Origin: Candolleomyces eurysporus
Lineage: Eukaryota; Basidiomycota; Agaricomycetes; Agaricales; Psathyrellaceae
Assembly: GCA_027579435.1 (NCBI GenBank)
Contig: JANBPK010001345.1
Span: 1-21,990, forward strand
Reading direction: 5' to 3'
Length of the DNA stretch: 21,990 bases
A model generated the notes under the pieces. That model saw only the letters and a program-made list of their open reading frames with translations, made no database searches and was not told where the DNA came from. Below are positions 9,361 through 20,327 of the stretch, piece after piece. Both the position numbers and the translations under genes were made by a program. Each line of letters begins with the position of its first letter. Within the stretch, counting starts at the first letter, position 1.

Positions 9361-10771
9361 ATGTTTATAACGGCAACCAACACAGCTCCAATGTTTTTAC
9401 CCCTCGCCGAACCCAGTCACATACGTAGGTGAGAATACGAGATATCCGGAAATGCATACTGACTGTACGGCAACTAGAGCGAACTCTTTAATTTCGCGTC
9501 ATGTTCTCTAAGCGATATTCTGCATCGTCCGCACCACGGTCTTCAAACCCACAAACTGGAGCTGGAGGGTTTGATAGCCCACAATCGACTGTATCGGAAA
9601 CCTTCCACACTGCCGGGACTCAGCGAACTCCTCGAAATTCAGTCGCCCCCCCCACCTCCTCGTTATTCCAACCTCTCTTCTCTCGCAAGCGATATCGCAG
9701 AACATAGCAATGAAGCAGAAATTAGAGTAGATGCAATCCATGACCGGATGTCGTTCATGTCCCTCGAATCAAACATTACCACCCCGACATACAGGACACT
9801 ACCCGCGAGGCACAGTAGCAACACGCGATCGACTGTTAGAGCGTCTACCGCGACGATTCCGTACCCTCCTAGGTACTCGTCTATGTCGCACAGGTACTCT
9901 GCAGCAGCACCGAGGGAGTTTGAATTCGCCATCCGTAGTGGTGGTTTAGGCCCAAAAGGCCAGCCGTGGGCTACGCTCAAGCTATATAATGCCGAATCTA
10001 GAGGAGGAAAAGGAGGGAGTCATCCCAGATTCTACGAAGGGGAGAACATATTCGGACGGGTCGAGCTATCCCTACTTGGCCAGACAATAAAAAATGTCAA
10101 GCTGGTGGTATGCCCCCTCCGTTCGTTGATCCGTTGCGTTGGCCTGTACTCACGTCGATAACTTGTTTTTCAAGCTTAAAGGCACGATTATTACGAGCGC
10201 TATGGACACTGGATCAGTGAGCTTCTTGGAGCAAACTTACACGATTTGGGATCGAAGTTTCGGAGATCCTCGTCAACCTCAACCCGAAGAGAAATTTGAC
10301 GGAAAGCTCGAAGGCGACTATGTGTTCCCATTCTCCATTCCATTCCCGAAATATGTCAAATTATCAACTCTAGAGGCAGTACAGGCAAATGGCCAGCCCG
10401 TGGAAAGCCAAATCCAGCTGTCTAACCAGGGTGAAGGTCTTGGGGGGCAGATAACCGCCTTTCCTGCTGAAAAGCCTCTTCGAAAGAATGTTGCGGATTA
10501 TCGTGATGAGAGCGCCATAGGCGAAGCATCATCGAACTCTGACATCGCTGATTCTCATGTGGGCAGTTTTCCTCCCGAAAAGGTCCCACTCGCTGCTCGG
10601 ATTGAACCCGCGGAATGGGAGTTCCATATCACACCATTCCATCTTGACCCTCCCTCTCCTCCTTCAGGCGCATCGTCACCCCCAGCGCCCCCACTTTCCG
10701 CTCGGACTGAATCCGTGCTAGGGCAGTTTCATATCACTCCATTCCACGGCGTCGATGAAGGTCAGCGCTGA
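9361..10771 (+). CDS. Arrestin-like N-terminal domain protein with altered C-terminus
   Basis: The core reads PKGQPWATLKLYNAES, FYEGENIFGRVELSL and IKNVKLV, then across an intron LKGTIITSAMDTGSVSFLEQ and EGDYVFPFSIPFPKYV. This is the fungal arrestin-N pattern of adaptor proteins that, in characterised relatives, link membrane cargo to ubiquitin ligases. The intron 10108-10174 (GTATGC...TTTCAAG) keeps phase. The start is uncertain. ATG 9361 joins the long frame through a 51-nt intron (9429-9479), whereas ATG 9501 lies in a frame that would need a shift near the C-run at about 9647-9654. After QIQL the protein departs from the family: no full arrestin-C domain follows, but a linker, two copies of FHITPFH about 35 residues apart, and a stop at 10771. 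It may be a truncated or remodelled arrestin. Confidence 0.65.
10586..10752 (+). repeat. Degenerate repeat in arrestin-like C-terminus
   Basis: Two units starting near 10586 and 10691 encode PLAARIEPAEWEFHITPFH and PLSARTESVLGQFHITPFH, separated by a proline/serine-rich spacer. Similarity is visible in DNA as well as protein, indicating a local duplication rather than chance. Confidence 0.75.
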
Positions 10772-11087
10772 CCCTCCCAAGTTGCTGGGCTTATCTGGAG
10801 CATTTCTTGAATGTACACAAGATGGTTGGTACCCTCTTCGAAGCGCTACTTCCAGAGCACAAGCTGCCTAGAGACGGGGAACATAAGAAGGTCGGAGGCG
10901 ACGTGGAAGAGGCAAGAGAGTAACTTCCGAATTTGTACGTGTCGCGGTCTCGAGACCTTCAGATTCTTGCCCACTCAGCACAATCATTTGGTATATGAAT
11001 ACAAATGCTGTATTGTAGAGTTTGACAAGGGTTACATGAGACGAATGACCAAGAATCGCGATGGGCCGAAACCATGGTATGGATGAA
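10772..11087. other. Intergenic region between convergent genes
   Basis: There is no supported gene. A short stretch at about 10785-10870 translates to LLGLSGAFLECTQDGWYPLRS, vaguely like the LLGPE...EGWYPL segment seen further along in arrestin-like proteins. It could be decayed arrestin-C sequence, but this is weak. Confidence 0.3.
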
Positions 11088-11639
11088 CTATTTGCTGCTC
11101 TGAGGGATAGAGTCCTTCAATGCGACGAGATTGTTGTAGCGAGCGTTGAGGGCTTGAAGGGTTCCTTGGAGTCCAATGTTGAGGTACTGAACGTGCAGAT
11201 TGTCGAAGCTTTCACCGATTGATAACGGGAAGAAGTTGGGTTCAGAGGACTGCTGCTTGATAACGGCGGCATGAAGCTCTTCAATGCTGAGGGGTGGGGT
11301 TTGAGGGCGAGGGCGAAGTAAGCGACGAGGGTGTGTTGCTGCAGAAGCAAATGGGACTGTGGATGATGGGCTCTGTGGGCTTGCAGACCTTGACTGTGGC
11401 TGAACAAGACCTGCCGCTGACCTGGAATACTTCAATGGCGGCGAGCTGTGCGATGGCCGGATGGTGGAGGACGGAGCTAAAGCTGGAGACTGAAGGGTGG
11501 GAGGTGGGACTTCATTCGAAAATTGGGAAGCGCTGAGGCCTCCAAAGTGGTAAGCGACTGTAGGGGCGTGTACAGCTGTCCTGGGAAGGACACCACCACC
11601 AGCCTTGGCGTTGCTGGCGAAACGGACAGCGAGTGGCAT
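11088..11639 (-). CDS. Hypothetical proline/serine-rich protein with a conserved-looking C-terminal segment
   Basis: A single 183-codon frame starts at ATG 11639 (MPLAVRFASNAKAGGG). The middle is rich in proline, serine and alanine (residues ~45-115). The last ~65 residues are a denser, probably folded or helical region (SIEELHAAVIKQQ, FFPLSIGESFDNLHVQY, LQALNARYNNLVALKDS). The frame is intronless, and it is divergent from the zinc-finger gene and convergent with the arrestin-like gene. I do not recognise the family. The C-terminal segment, the ATG and the opposed neighbours support a real gene, but the low-complexity middle means it could be partly spurious. Confidence 0.5.
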   Translation of the reverse strand: MPLAVRFASNAKAGGGVLPRTAVHAPTVAYHFGGLSASQFSNEVPPPTLQSPALAPSSTIRPSHSSPPLKYSRSAAGLVQPQSRSASPQSPSSTVPFASAATHPRRLLRPRPQTPPLSIEELHAAVIKQQSSEPNFFPLSIGESFDNLHVQYLNIGLQGTLQALNARYNNLVALKDSIPQSSK

Positions 11640-12048
11640 AGTACAGTGACCAGATTAAAGCCCTCATTTTCCTTGTCTACACTTTCGAGGCGCTCTAACG
11701 CTGGGTGGGGGTTCTAGCTCGACTCCAGTGTCATCGGAAGTTGGGCATTATCGCTCAGATGCTCGGGCCATACCAAAGGGCAGCGATACGGCGGTGGGGG
11801 AATTTAGGTGGTCGCAGTTTTGGATAGAGAGGCATATATAGTGGTGACGAAGCTGGCTAAGTCAAGAATAGAGATTAAAGATTCTGGGAGGATCACGGCA
11901 ATGGTTGAATCCACCACGCATCACCGTTCGGCGCAAATTTCAGGTCGGGCAAATTCTGTGCAGATTCAAATTACGTGGGAATCTGCATCAGCCCAGACTC
12001 ATCTTGCCTGCTGCCGCCTACTTTACTTTCAACTTGTCGATCGTCAAC
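11640..12048. promoter_or_regulatory. Divergent intergenic promoter region
   Basis: This region separates the minus-strand hypothetical gene from the zinc-finger gene. A TATATA stretch at 11835-11840 could serve the rightward gene. If transcription began just downstream, the leader would contain an ATG at 11901 in another frame whose ORF runs past the main start, so the true transcription start may be closer to 12049. Confidence 0.35.
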
Positions 12049-13496
12049 ATGGTAGCGTCGGAGAATGGAACTGCCTTTATGCCGCAAAAGATGCCCAGCG
12101 CTCCCAACCCCGCGCAGGCGAATACACAAGCGAACACGCAGAAGGACAATAAGGTGAAGGGATCGTTCAAGGCGCCGACCGTCCCACCAACGGTTCTGAA
12201 TGCCAGGTCGGGTGTGGCAGCACTGACACCTTCGACGGCGGTGGCTGATGTTGGGGCTTTGCCTGCACCATTGGAGAACCACCCACCAAAGACTATGCCT
12301 ACACCGCAAATGATCTACAACAGGAACGGTGTACCAGCNGGTGGTAGCGGCGTAGTGAACGCAGCTATGCAGAAATTGACGGCAAAGACGGCGAAAGAGC
12401 TGGAGAGGGAGGCAAAGGAGANGGAATTNGCAGATGGACAGCACCCGAACTATATCGACGGCGTTTGGCACTGCTCGAATTGCGGCTGCCCGGAGAGTTT
12501 CGCTGTTGGAAGAAGGAAGGGNCCTCTGGGAGACAAGAGTCAGTGCGGAGCTTGTGGCAAGTTCTGGAATAGGCATCGTCGACCAAGGCCTGTCGAGTAC
12601 AATCCTGACCCAGATTTCCATTCGGAATTATTGAAAAAGGAAGCAGAGGCTAAAGCACTGGCATCGAAGGAGGGGAGGGGTGCAGCTGCAGCGGTGGCTG
12701 CGGCTGCGATTAGCGCGGCGCTGGCTGAATCCACACCGGCTGCGTCTGAGGTCCATACTCCAGCTGGAAGGAACGGGATGAATACTGAGGCGTCTACACC
12801 GAGGAAGGGAGAGGATGACGACGATAGGGCTATGTCACCCATGTCGACAGCCTCCAGTGCGTCCAAGGCACCGCTTGCGCAGAAGGTCAAGGTGAATGGT
12901 AGCCCACATAAAAAGGAGAGCCGTGGTGAAGAGAAGAGTAAGGAGAAGGAGAAACAGAGGGAGTTGAAAGAAAAGGTCACTGAACCACTTGCCCTGACAA
13001 GGTTGGAGCCCTCGTCGTCAACACCCGCTAGTACTGCATCTTCGGGCGCGCCTTCGGACGCACGGAGACTCTTGGTACGTTTCTCAAATGAATATCTACG
13101 TCTTGGACTTTGCTCACATTTGTTTTTTGCAGCCGCCTGAATGGTTCACGAGTGCGATGCAAGAGATGAGAAAGAGATACCCCAACGACAAGTGCGACGC
13201 TATAATTCGTAAAACGGCTTCGAGCACACCTGAGTTGCGGATTAAATGCCTGGATTGCCCCGGAAAAGTGAGTTTTTACCTGTGTGGGTCAAACAATGTT
13301 TGCTAGTGTGACTGCTCAGCTATATTACCCTGGCCCGAACGAGACCTTGACCAATTATGAAGCACATCTCAAATACCGACAGCATCGTCAACGAGTGAAC
13401 CAACGATTGGGTATCGCCCCTCCCAGCACCGACAACTCAACAGCTGGAAGCGGTCCTGGATCGTCTTCAACATCGTCAAAAGCACCGCCTTCGTGA
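12049..13496 (+). CDS. GATA-like zinc-finger protein with a DCPGKLY-type C-terminal domain, probable chromatin factor
   Basis: Exons 12049-13074, 13133-13267 and 13320-13496 (1026, 135 and 177 nt) are all phase 0 and encode 445 residues. ATG 12049 sits in a good context (CAACATGG) and starts MVASENGTAF. The N-terminal third is low-complexity. At ~residues 140-185 lies a C-x2-C-x20-C-x2-C finger, CSNCGCPES...CGACGKFWNRH, a GATA-like spacing ending in a basic RHRRPRPVEYNPDPD tail. An alanine-rich and acidic/basic disordered stretch follows. The C-terminus reads PPEWFTSAMQEMRKRYPNDK...IKCLDCPGKLYYPGP...YEAHLKYRQHRQRV. From memory, the RIRCLDCPGKLY...FEVHLKNRxHR block also occurs in basidiomycete SNF5-type chromatin-remodelling subunits, so a chromatin role is inferred. 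No SNF5 core domain is present. N bases at 12340, 12422, 12429 and 12522 obscure single residues, one in the finger. Confidence 0.75.
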
Positions 13497-16114
13497 CGAT
13501 AATATTTTCTCTCTGTTACAAATGACTGTACTGTGTTTTTCCCTACTACTACCTGTGTTGGACCACTGCTATGATTTGCTCTTCATTCTCCTGACCACAC
13601 ACATTTCAATTGCTTTCATGTTTGTTCCTATATCTCTACTCTTTTTTGTGCTATACTCATTTGTCCTCTTGTTTGACCCTTTGATTGCATGCACTCTAAT
13701 TGTATGTCATCTCCTTGTTGCAACTTTGCTATAAATTCTGCAGCCACCTCTTTCACTTTTTAGATTGTTTCTTATATATTTTTCCATATATCCTTGACAT
13801 CTTGACCTTGCCTTCAACCCCATTTGAAATGCCTATACCTGAGTTCCAATACACTGGTAAAGTGACCTCCCATCAAGCATTTTTGTTGATTGCAAAGCCC
13901 AATCACTAGCTTCCATGCCTTCTGAATCAGATAAAGCAAATGCTTATTGAGTTAGTAGAATATCCATTAAGTTTTCAAAGCCACTGACTACTTTCTGAAA
14001 ATTTCTGATGCTTAGCAAGTGTCAGGGTGAATTCCCTTGTAGTTCTCTGATATTGTCCCTTGATAGATTAGGCATACCAGTTAGGTCTTGATTATTGTTG
14101 TAGTTGTTTTGAACATGTTTGTGAGGCCTTTGTGAACTTGAAGTGCCATTGCCAAACCTTTGTACTTGACTGTATCTGGTTCTCTGGGGAGTCTGCATCA
14201 GGAAACCAGCAATTTGCTTCATAGCTTTTAGCCTCTTTTGACCTTTTTTGGGCTAGGCCCCCACCAAGTTTGGCAGAGTTTTTGCCCAAATCAGCCATAG
14301 CCTGCCAGCTTCTGACTTTTCAACTTTTCCATTGCTTTTCCATGCATTTTTGTGTGTGAGAGCACTTGCATAAGCAGGGAAGCGAATTCTAGGTTTACTG
14401 ATGTGCTTACACTGCAGTTTGTTATGTGTTTGTTCAATGAGTACATCTTAAGCATATCAGGTGCAAGGAATGCATTTGTTTATGGTTTGTGTTCAATATG
14501 CCTACATTAGACACATATTGAGCAAAGTTTTAGTGGTGGCAGAAGGAGGCCAGACATATGCAATGCAAATTTGGATTTGCCTAGCTTGAACATTTGTATT
14601 TCAGATTGTAGACAAAGTCAACCTTTGCATTTGGTTTGCTTAAAATGTGCTCTTTGAAGAAACACGTCAAAAACTACAGTGTTAGTTGGCAGTCATGGAT
14701 AACTCCAACTATTATGTTTCCTGTACTTCCAAAAGATTTTATTATTTATCTAAGTCAATTTGCAAACTCTACAAACAACTTTGCAAATTTTGGAGGGTGT
14801 TCACACATGCAACATATCAGAAGGGCATGCAACATGATGCCAGGAGAATGGGAGGGAGTAGGCAAGTTGATACAAGTCCAAATTTGTCAGCAGCAGGTTC
14901 AAAAAAGTAAGGTTGATGACAGTGGGTGCCAATGCTTGCAGGAAGGTGAAGTGTTGGTATCCTAGGGAACCAACAGTTAATAGGAGGGGAGTCAGACAAG
15001 TAGCAAGGTTTTCATGCTTGTTATACTGTTAGACATGACTTGAGACAGAGAGAAAGGGGAACAGATAGGGTCTATACAAAAGTAACTGATAATAACAAAT
15101 GTAAGGAAAGGATATACAGGTGGGAATGTGCTATATACATAGGTCACAAGACATTCTTGTGGAACTGGGCTCAAGCCCAAACCAGGTCAGGCCTAATTCA
15201 GGCCTTTGTAGATGGCTTGACCTTAAATTTTGCAATGCTCAAGCAGAGCCTAAGCCATGGCTTTCAGGCCAAGGGCAGGTCTGTCATTGACTACTTTGTT
15301 GGGAAAGCCATACCAGGAATCTGCAGCTTTCAACAGCACTCATTTGCCAAGCTGCTGAAACACCTTTCCATCAAACAAAGACCTTTGAAATCATGCAATT
15401 TCAACACATGCTGAGTATGCAAACAAGAATGAAGTACAGTCTTTCAACATGTCTATCTTAAATTTTCCAACCAGACGAGTATTTAGCACAATCCAGTACA
15501 ATTTAAAATGCTATCAGGGTTTTCAACAGGCTCTCAATGGACTTGAACAGCATCTCAACAGTAGGGCTGTTGAAACACAAGTACAGAAACTTCCAACATT
15601 GGGCACGAGCATGCATAGGATTGGGGACTTGGAACATGATGTTCCAGAAGTTTATGGTATGTCAGTGTTCAATGTGGTGTGGGGTCTCTTAAAAAAAACA
15701 ACAAAGAAGAGGTCAGGAAATAGGCCATGCAGATGCTGCAAGGGGAGATACATTTGCCATTCTATTTATGTACAGCCTTCTTGCTCTTTTCTATTGTTCA
15801 ATATTTAATATTTTGGAAGTCTGTTGCTTGACTTGTGCTTGGTCTTTATCACTGACAATCAGCTAAGTACCAAATTGAGCTCCTAGCTCCTGTATTATGT
15901 GCCTTCAAACCAGAATTGAGTGCTATAGATCAGAGAGCTTGAGCTAGCATGCAGGATGCAAAGATTATGCTATGAAGTTTCTGGAGATCACCACAACTTG
16001 AGAGACAAAAAGCCTCATGTTACTGAGTTTATGACACTGCCTGGTAGCTCAGCAGTCTCTGGGGCTCCTCTAACAAATTTCATGGTTAGCCTTCTGCCAG
16101 AGGGTGGGTTTTAT
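13497..16114. other. CpG-depleted, gene-poor block
   Basis: From 13501 to 16200 I count only four CpG dinucleotides, while the coding region just to the left is full of them. The change occurs within a few bases of the zinc-finger stop codon. Frames of up to ~124 codons occur (for example 15040-15414, 15449-15808, and 14022-14298 minus), but none carries a recognisable motif and they are mutually out of phase. I interpret this as old, decayed repeat DNA whose CpGs were lost by deamination of methylated cytosine; no element boundaries are visible. Confidence 0.55.
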
Positions 16115-16351
16115 CACAAACAGAAGGTGAGACAAAAAGTGAACAGGAGAGCAATTATATAGCAAGTGGAAGTCTGCTGACATGGAGAATTAAGTAGAAA
16201 TTTAAGCACAGTAAGTTACAAGACAAATTGTGATCATTGTGGGAACTTTCACAGCAACTATAGGACAAGTTAAGATGTTCAATACCCACTAGGAGGAGAT
16301 TGTGGACATCTTGGACAGCTTAATAGGGCAAAATCAGAGGAAATTGAGGAC

Positions 16352-19300
16352 TTACTTGAGCCAGTCAACACCATGATACACTGCATTGGTGAGTTTGAGT
16401 TTTGTGATCTGAAGATTTCCAATGATACAACGAACACCAGGAAGGAAGAGGCCATTCCGGAGATGGGGTGGAATCCAAATTAGAAGATTGCCTGAAGGGT
16501 TTTGGATCCAGCCATCATTATCCAGCACCAGAGCTGTAATAGGATAATCATGCAAGAATGTAAGGCCTGTGCAAAATGGAGGTGAATTACACATTGAAAT
16601 GGGGAAAAATATAGATGATGTACCTTGGTATGCCAATTGAGCATGGCAAGTGTTCCACATTTGCAAGGCTTTGTCCCTTGAACACGAGATAATGTGCTTG
16701 CCATTTGGAGAGAAGACAACGGATTTGACTGAGTCAGGATCCCCTTCTGTTGGGTCCAAGGCTGCCTGTCTCATTTGAGCATCCCACAGCCTGATGGTCT
16801 TGTCATGTGAGCTTGAGAGAATGTACTTGCCATCAGGAGAGAAGGCAACAGATGTGACAGAGTCGGTATGCCCTTCTATTGGNTCCAAGGCTGNCTGTCC
16901 TGTTTGNGCATCCCACAGCCTGATGGTGTTGTCATATGAGGCTGATACAAAGTACTTGCTGTCAGGAGAGAAGGCAACAGATGCAACCAAGTCAATATGT
17001 CCTTCTATTGGCTCCAAAGCTGGCTGTCCTGTTTGACCATTCCACAGTTGAATGCTGCCATCTTCTAAGCCCGAGATCACATATTTGCCATCTGGAGAGA
17101 ATGCCACACATTCTGGATACTGTTGGGTAGATATCTTCCAAATCTCCTGTCTATGAGCCATGTAATGATGAATAATGGGAACTGAATGAAATTCTAGAAG
17201 TGCCTGCATTGGCTGTTCTGTTGCAGCATAGAATGGTGCTGCTGACAGATATAAATGGGGAGCACTGTGGCTGATTGCTGGATGATAATTGTGTACAAAA
17301 TCCCCAATATTATTCAACAATGACCCCAGCTCAGTTGAAAACAGCTTCTGCATAATCTGTCAATTCTGACACCACAATTCCATTGATCATGTGCTTACCT
17401 TGGATATTTGCCATAGTGTATTGTAGGCATATTTAACATTCTTCAACACACTCAGTGCTTCAAGCCAATGCAAAACCTTCCTTGTATTCACAAATTCCAG
17501 CATTTTCTTCTGTAGAGGCTCAGTGACTCCTGCATAGAGAACATGATCCCCCCATGCTGTGCATGTATAGGCCAATACAGATGCAAGTTCCAGAGGCTCA
17601 GGTTGGTTGTCATTGCTCTTGTATGAGGTTTTGGCTCCTGAAATCCCAAAGCATAGCATGGAGTTCATGACAGCAAAACACACTTCAGCTGTGGTGAAAT
17701 GTGCAACAATTTTGTTGACTGCCCATTTCTTGCCATGATGCTTTTCCAATGTCAGGTAGTCAACAAAAGATGCATGAAAAATTGAGATAAGACCATCATC
17801 ATAGTCCTCATCTGGAACCTGCACAACAGAATGAAGGGACTTGAAAGCTTCTCGGATTGCCAAGGTATCTGTGCTGAGCAACCTGGCATAGTCCTTTACT
17901 GAAACAGGCCTTTGGGCTGTGACAAGTAGTGACAGACAGGAGTGTATCATATCTGCCTCCTCCTGCTCCAGATCTATGAATGCTTCAGCTAGGATTGTGC
18001 TGTACAAGGTTTCAATGCCAGAAAGCTGGACATTTGCAGAGGGTTTGCCCAGTTCCTGAAACCTCTTCAAGCTATTCCCTGAGTATGTTGCAATATATGT
18101 GACCATTGTGGCTGCAACAATAAACAGTGCTCCAGAGTTATCAGCAATGATTTGGATCTCTGGAGGTGGCCAGTTTGACCCTGCCTGATAATGTTTATAC
18201 ACTCTTGAGATGTGTTTGAACCGGTCATTCAAGTAGAGCAGTATATCAGCTTTGACAATGCTAGCTTCAATGTCATGGAGGCGAAGCCACCCATGTTGGG
18301 TGGATGATTCAAAAGACTCCCGAAGAGCAATCTCGGGACGGCTAGTAAGGAAGAACTTGAGTGGGATGGTTGGTTTCTGCGACAAAATTGCCACAATGAA
18401 GAGCCTGACAGCATCCTTGTTCTCGCATTCATCAAGAGCGTCTACACCAAGCACAAGGGGTTCATCAGCTCCAAAGGTCCTCTCGGCAGGCTGGAGAATG
18501 AGTTTTCTGTACTGGTCATTGATATCCATTTTTGTTGGATTTCTGCAGGCCCTATCGGACTCGAGAATTTTCTCGAGGGCGTCGCCAAATTTGGTCGTTC
18601 CTCTGCCAGAATCCTCGCAAGAGTGGGGATGATGAGGTACACATCCTTCTTATCGAGTTCGCTGAGCGTACAGAAGAAGCTCGCACCCAGAAGTCCCCGG
18701 TCGTTCAGCTGGGAGCAAAACGTCTTTGACACAGTGGTTTTCCCTGTCCCCGCGAGCCCGCTAAGCCAGAACAGATGAGGAGAACGAAGGTCCTTTGCCC
18801 ATACGAGCAACATGGCCAGCAGCGATATCCTGGATCCAGGTGTGCATCCAGAGCCTCGTTGTGCGTTGCTAAACTCTGCCCCTTCCACCCCACCTAGTTT
18901 CTCAAACGTATCTGATTTTGTCGACTAAGCAGTATCATAAATGAGAATCAAGTCATGCAAACTTACTGGACCTCTTCAGCGACAGGACGGCTTCTTCAAT
19001 ATTATGCATGGCCCCAGTGTGGTCCTCAATTACTATTTACGCTCTTGAGAAAACGGAGCAGACAGGTAGAGAACCAAACGTACTCTCGATTCGTTCCTTC
19101 AACCAGTCAACCCCGCTAACAATCTTAAGAGTCTGCGTCATATTCTCCATCGTCACGTCAAACTAGACAGTTGTGAGCCACCGTCATGAATATGAACCCA
19201 AACAAGCTCACCATTGCTATCTCGATGGCAAACCTAATTTCCTGCGTAAGTTTCAATACCTCTTGCTTATCCTGGTCCGTGAGGAACGCTCGATCAATTC

Positions 19301-20327
19301 TTGATCTGTTCGGATTAACCTTGTCTTGAAGAATCTTCTCTTTCTCATCCAGAGTACTAGTCGTTCCAGCATGCGCTTAGTACGTCGACGTTAAGGCTGA
19401 CCAAACTGTCCTCACCGTGACAGTCCACTGAAGCGATCCTTGACCCCTTGCTGGACATCAGGCGGACTATTATCTATAATTCGCGACAACGCCTCCACTC
19501 TCTTGAGAAGTGCGTGGAATTCTTCAACGTTCTCGCTATATGCCTACTTATAGATTGGTAAGGAGGTCCGCACTTCGTAGAGAAAGACTCACATCAATCG
19601 TATTGCAAATGGCCAAGAGGGCCCGAGCCGTACTCTTCAATGGGGGGAAAACATCCGATATCTCGGCGATCCTCCGAAGGGTGGTCTTGACGCCGTCGTA
19701 GATCTTGCTGCCAGGCCCCGCCGGTTGATGTTCGACGTGAGCGGGACCGTCCTGATGTTCGTTTGGGCCGTGAGACGTCGCAGCGGCGGGGCTGTTCGAT
19801 CGAATTGGAAGATCGGCCTCAACGACCGTTCCGCTGAGGGCCTGGCTTGGATGACCGGTATGAGCAGTTATAAACTCCCGCTCTCCTTCTCCTCGAGACC
19901 TTGCCAAGCGCTCGCTCGGAGAGAATAGATTAGAGACCCGCGATGCGCCGCCATGATCGAAGGCGGAAGTGGAGGGCATGAGCGCATTCTCTTCGCTCTG
20001 TGCTGGGGGGAAAGGTACAACTTCCGAAGAACTGGCTTGGATCGCCTGACTGGAATGATCTTGAGGAAGCTGGCGACCGATCGCTGTATCGATGTTGTCC
20101 TGATGGTTTTGAATTTCGCCGCGATTGGTGTCCTCAGCCGGTGGATCGGGTGTAGGGACATCGTGGCTGGCTTTAGAGCTGGTTCCTGCAACATTGGGAT
20201 GGGAGGTCAGGCGAGAACGAGAGAGAGAAGGTGTGCGCGAACCGAGATGCTCTTTGAAGAATTTCACTGGACGTTTCAAGAAATTCTTGGCTTCATCCCG
20301 GCGACGAGGCCTTCTTGGGGGATCCAT
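16352..20327 (-). pseudogene. NACHT-WD40 (NLR-like/STAND) paralogue, copy B, frameshifted in NACHT
   Basis: The exon plan is identical to copy A: 20327-19593, 19543-19416, 19356-19212, 19162-19084, 19032-18967, 18911-17399, 17347-16624 and 16566-16352. The sum is 3605 nt, two more than a multiple of three, because one base present in copy A is missing at about 18592-18593 (AAATTTAGG in A, AAATTTGG in B, plus strand). The lesion lies between Walker A GLAGTGKTT (~436-444) and Walker B LVLGVDALDEC. As written, translation would end near 18442 after about 540 residues, retaining the N-terminal region and P-loop. Everything downstream stays open in the second frame, so the break is recent or an assembly error (Ns lie at 16883, 16894 and 16907). 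Intron 1 has a standard GTGAGT donor. Exon 1 carries a 157-residue disordered insert absent from A. The four WD repeats are diverged from each other. The last intron (57 nt) is in frame and stop-free. Confidence 0.8.
19665..20235 (-). other. Disordered linker insert specific to copy B exon 1
   Basis: Between the basic N-terminus (MDPPRRPRRRDEAK, then FKEHLGSR) and the helical IYDGVKTTLRRIAEISDVF segment, copy B has 157 more residues than copy A. They are rich in Ser, Pro, Ala, Glu, Gln and His, with no recognisable domain. The difference is exactly 471 nt and in frame. Boundaries are approximate because the flanking linker is diverged. Confidence 0.7.

Noticed and set aside
12540..12980. 146-codon minus-strand open frame with hydrophobic and alanine-rich stretches
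   Set aside because: It is the complement of the alanine/lysine/glutamate-rich disordered part of the zinc-finger gene.
15040..15808. Two successive plus-strand frames of about 120 codons, considered as gag-like
   Set aside because: There is no zinc knuckle, protease or polymerase motif, no LTRs, and the frames do not connect.
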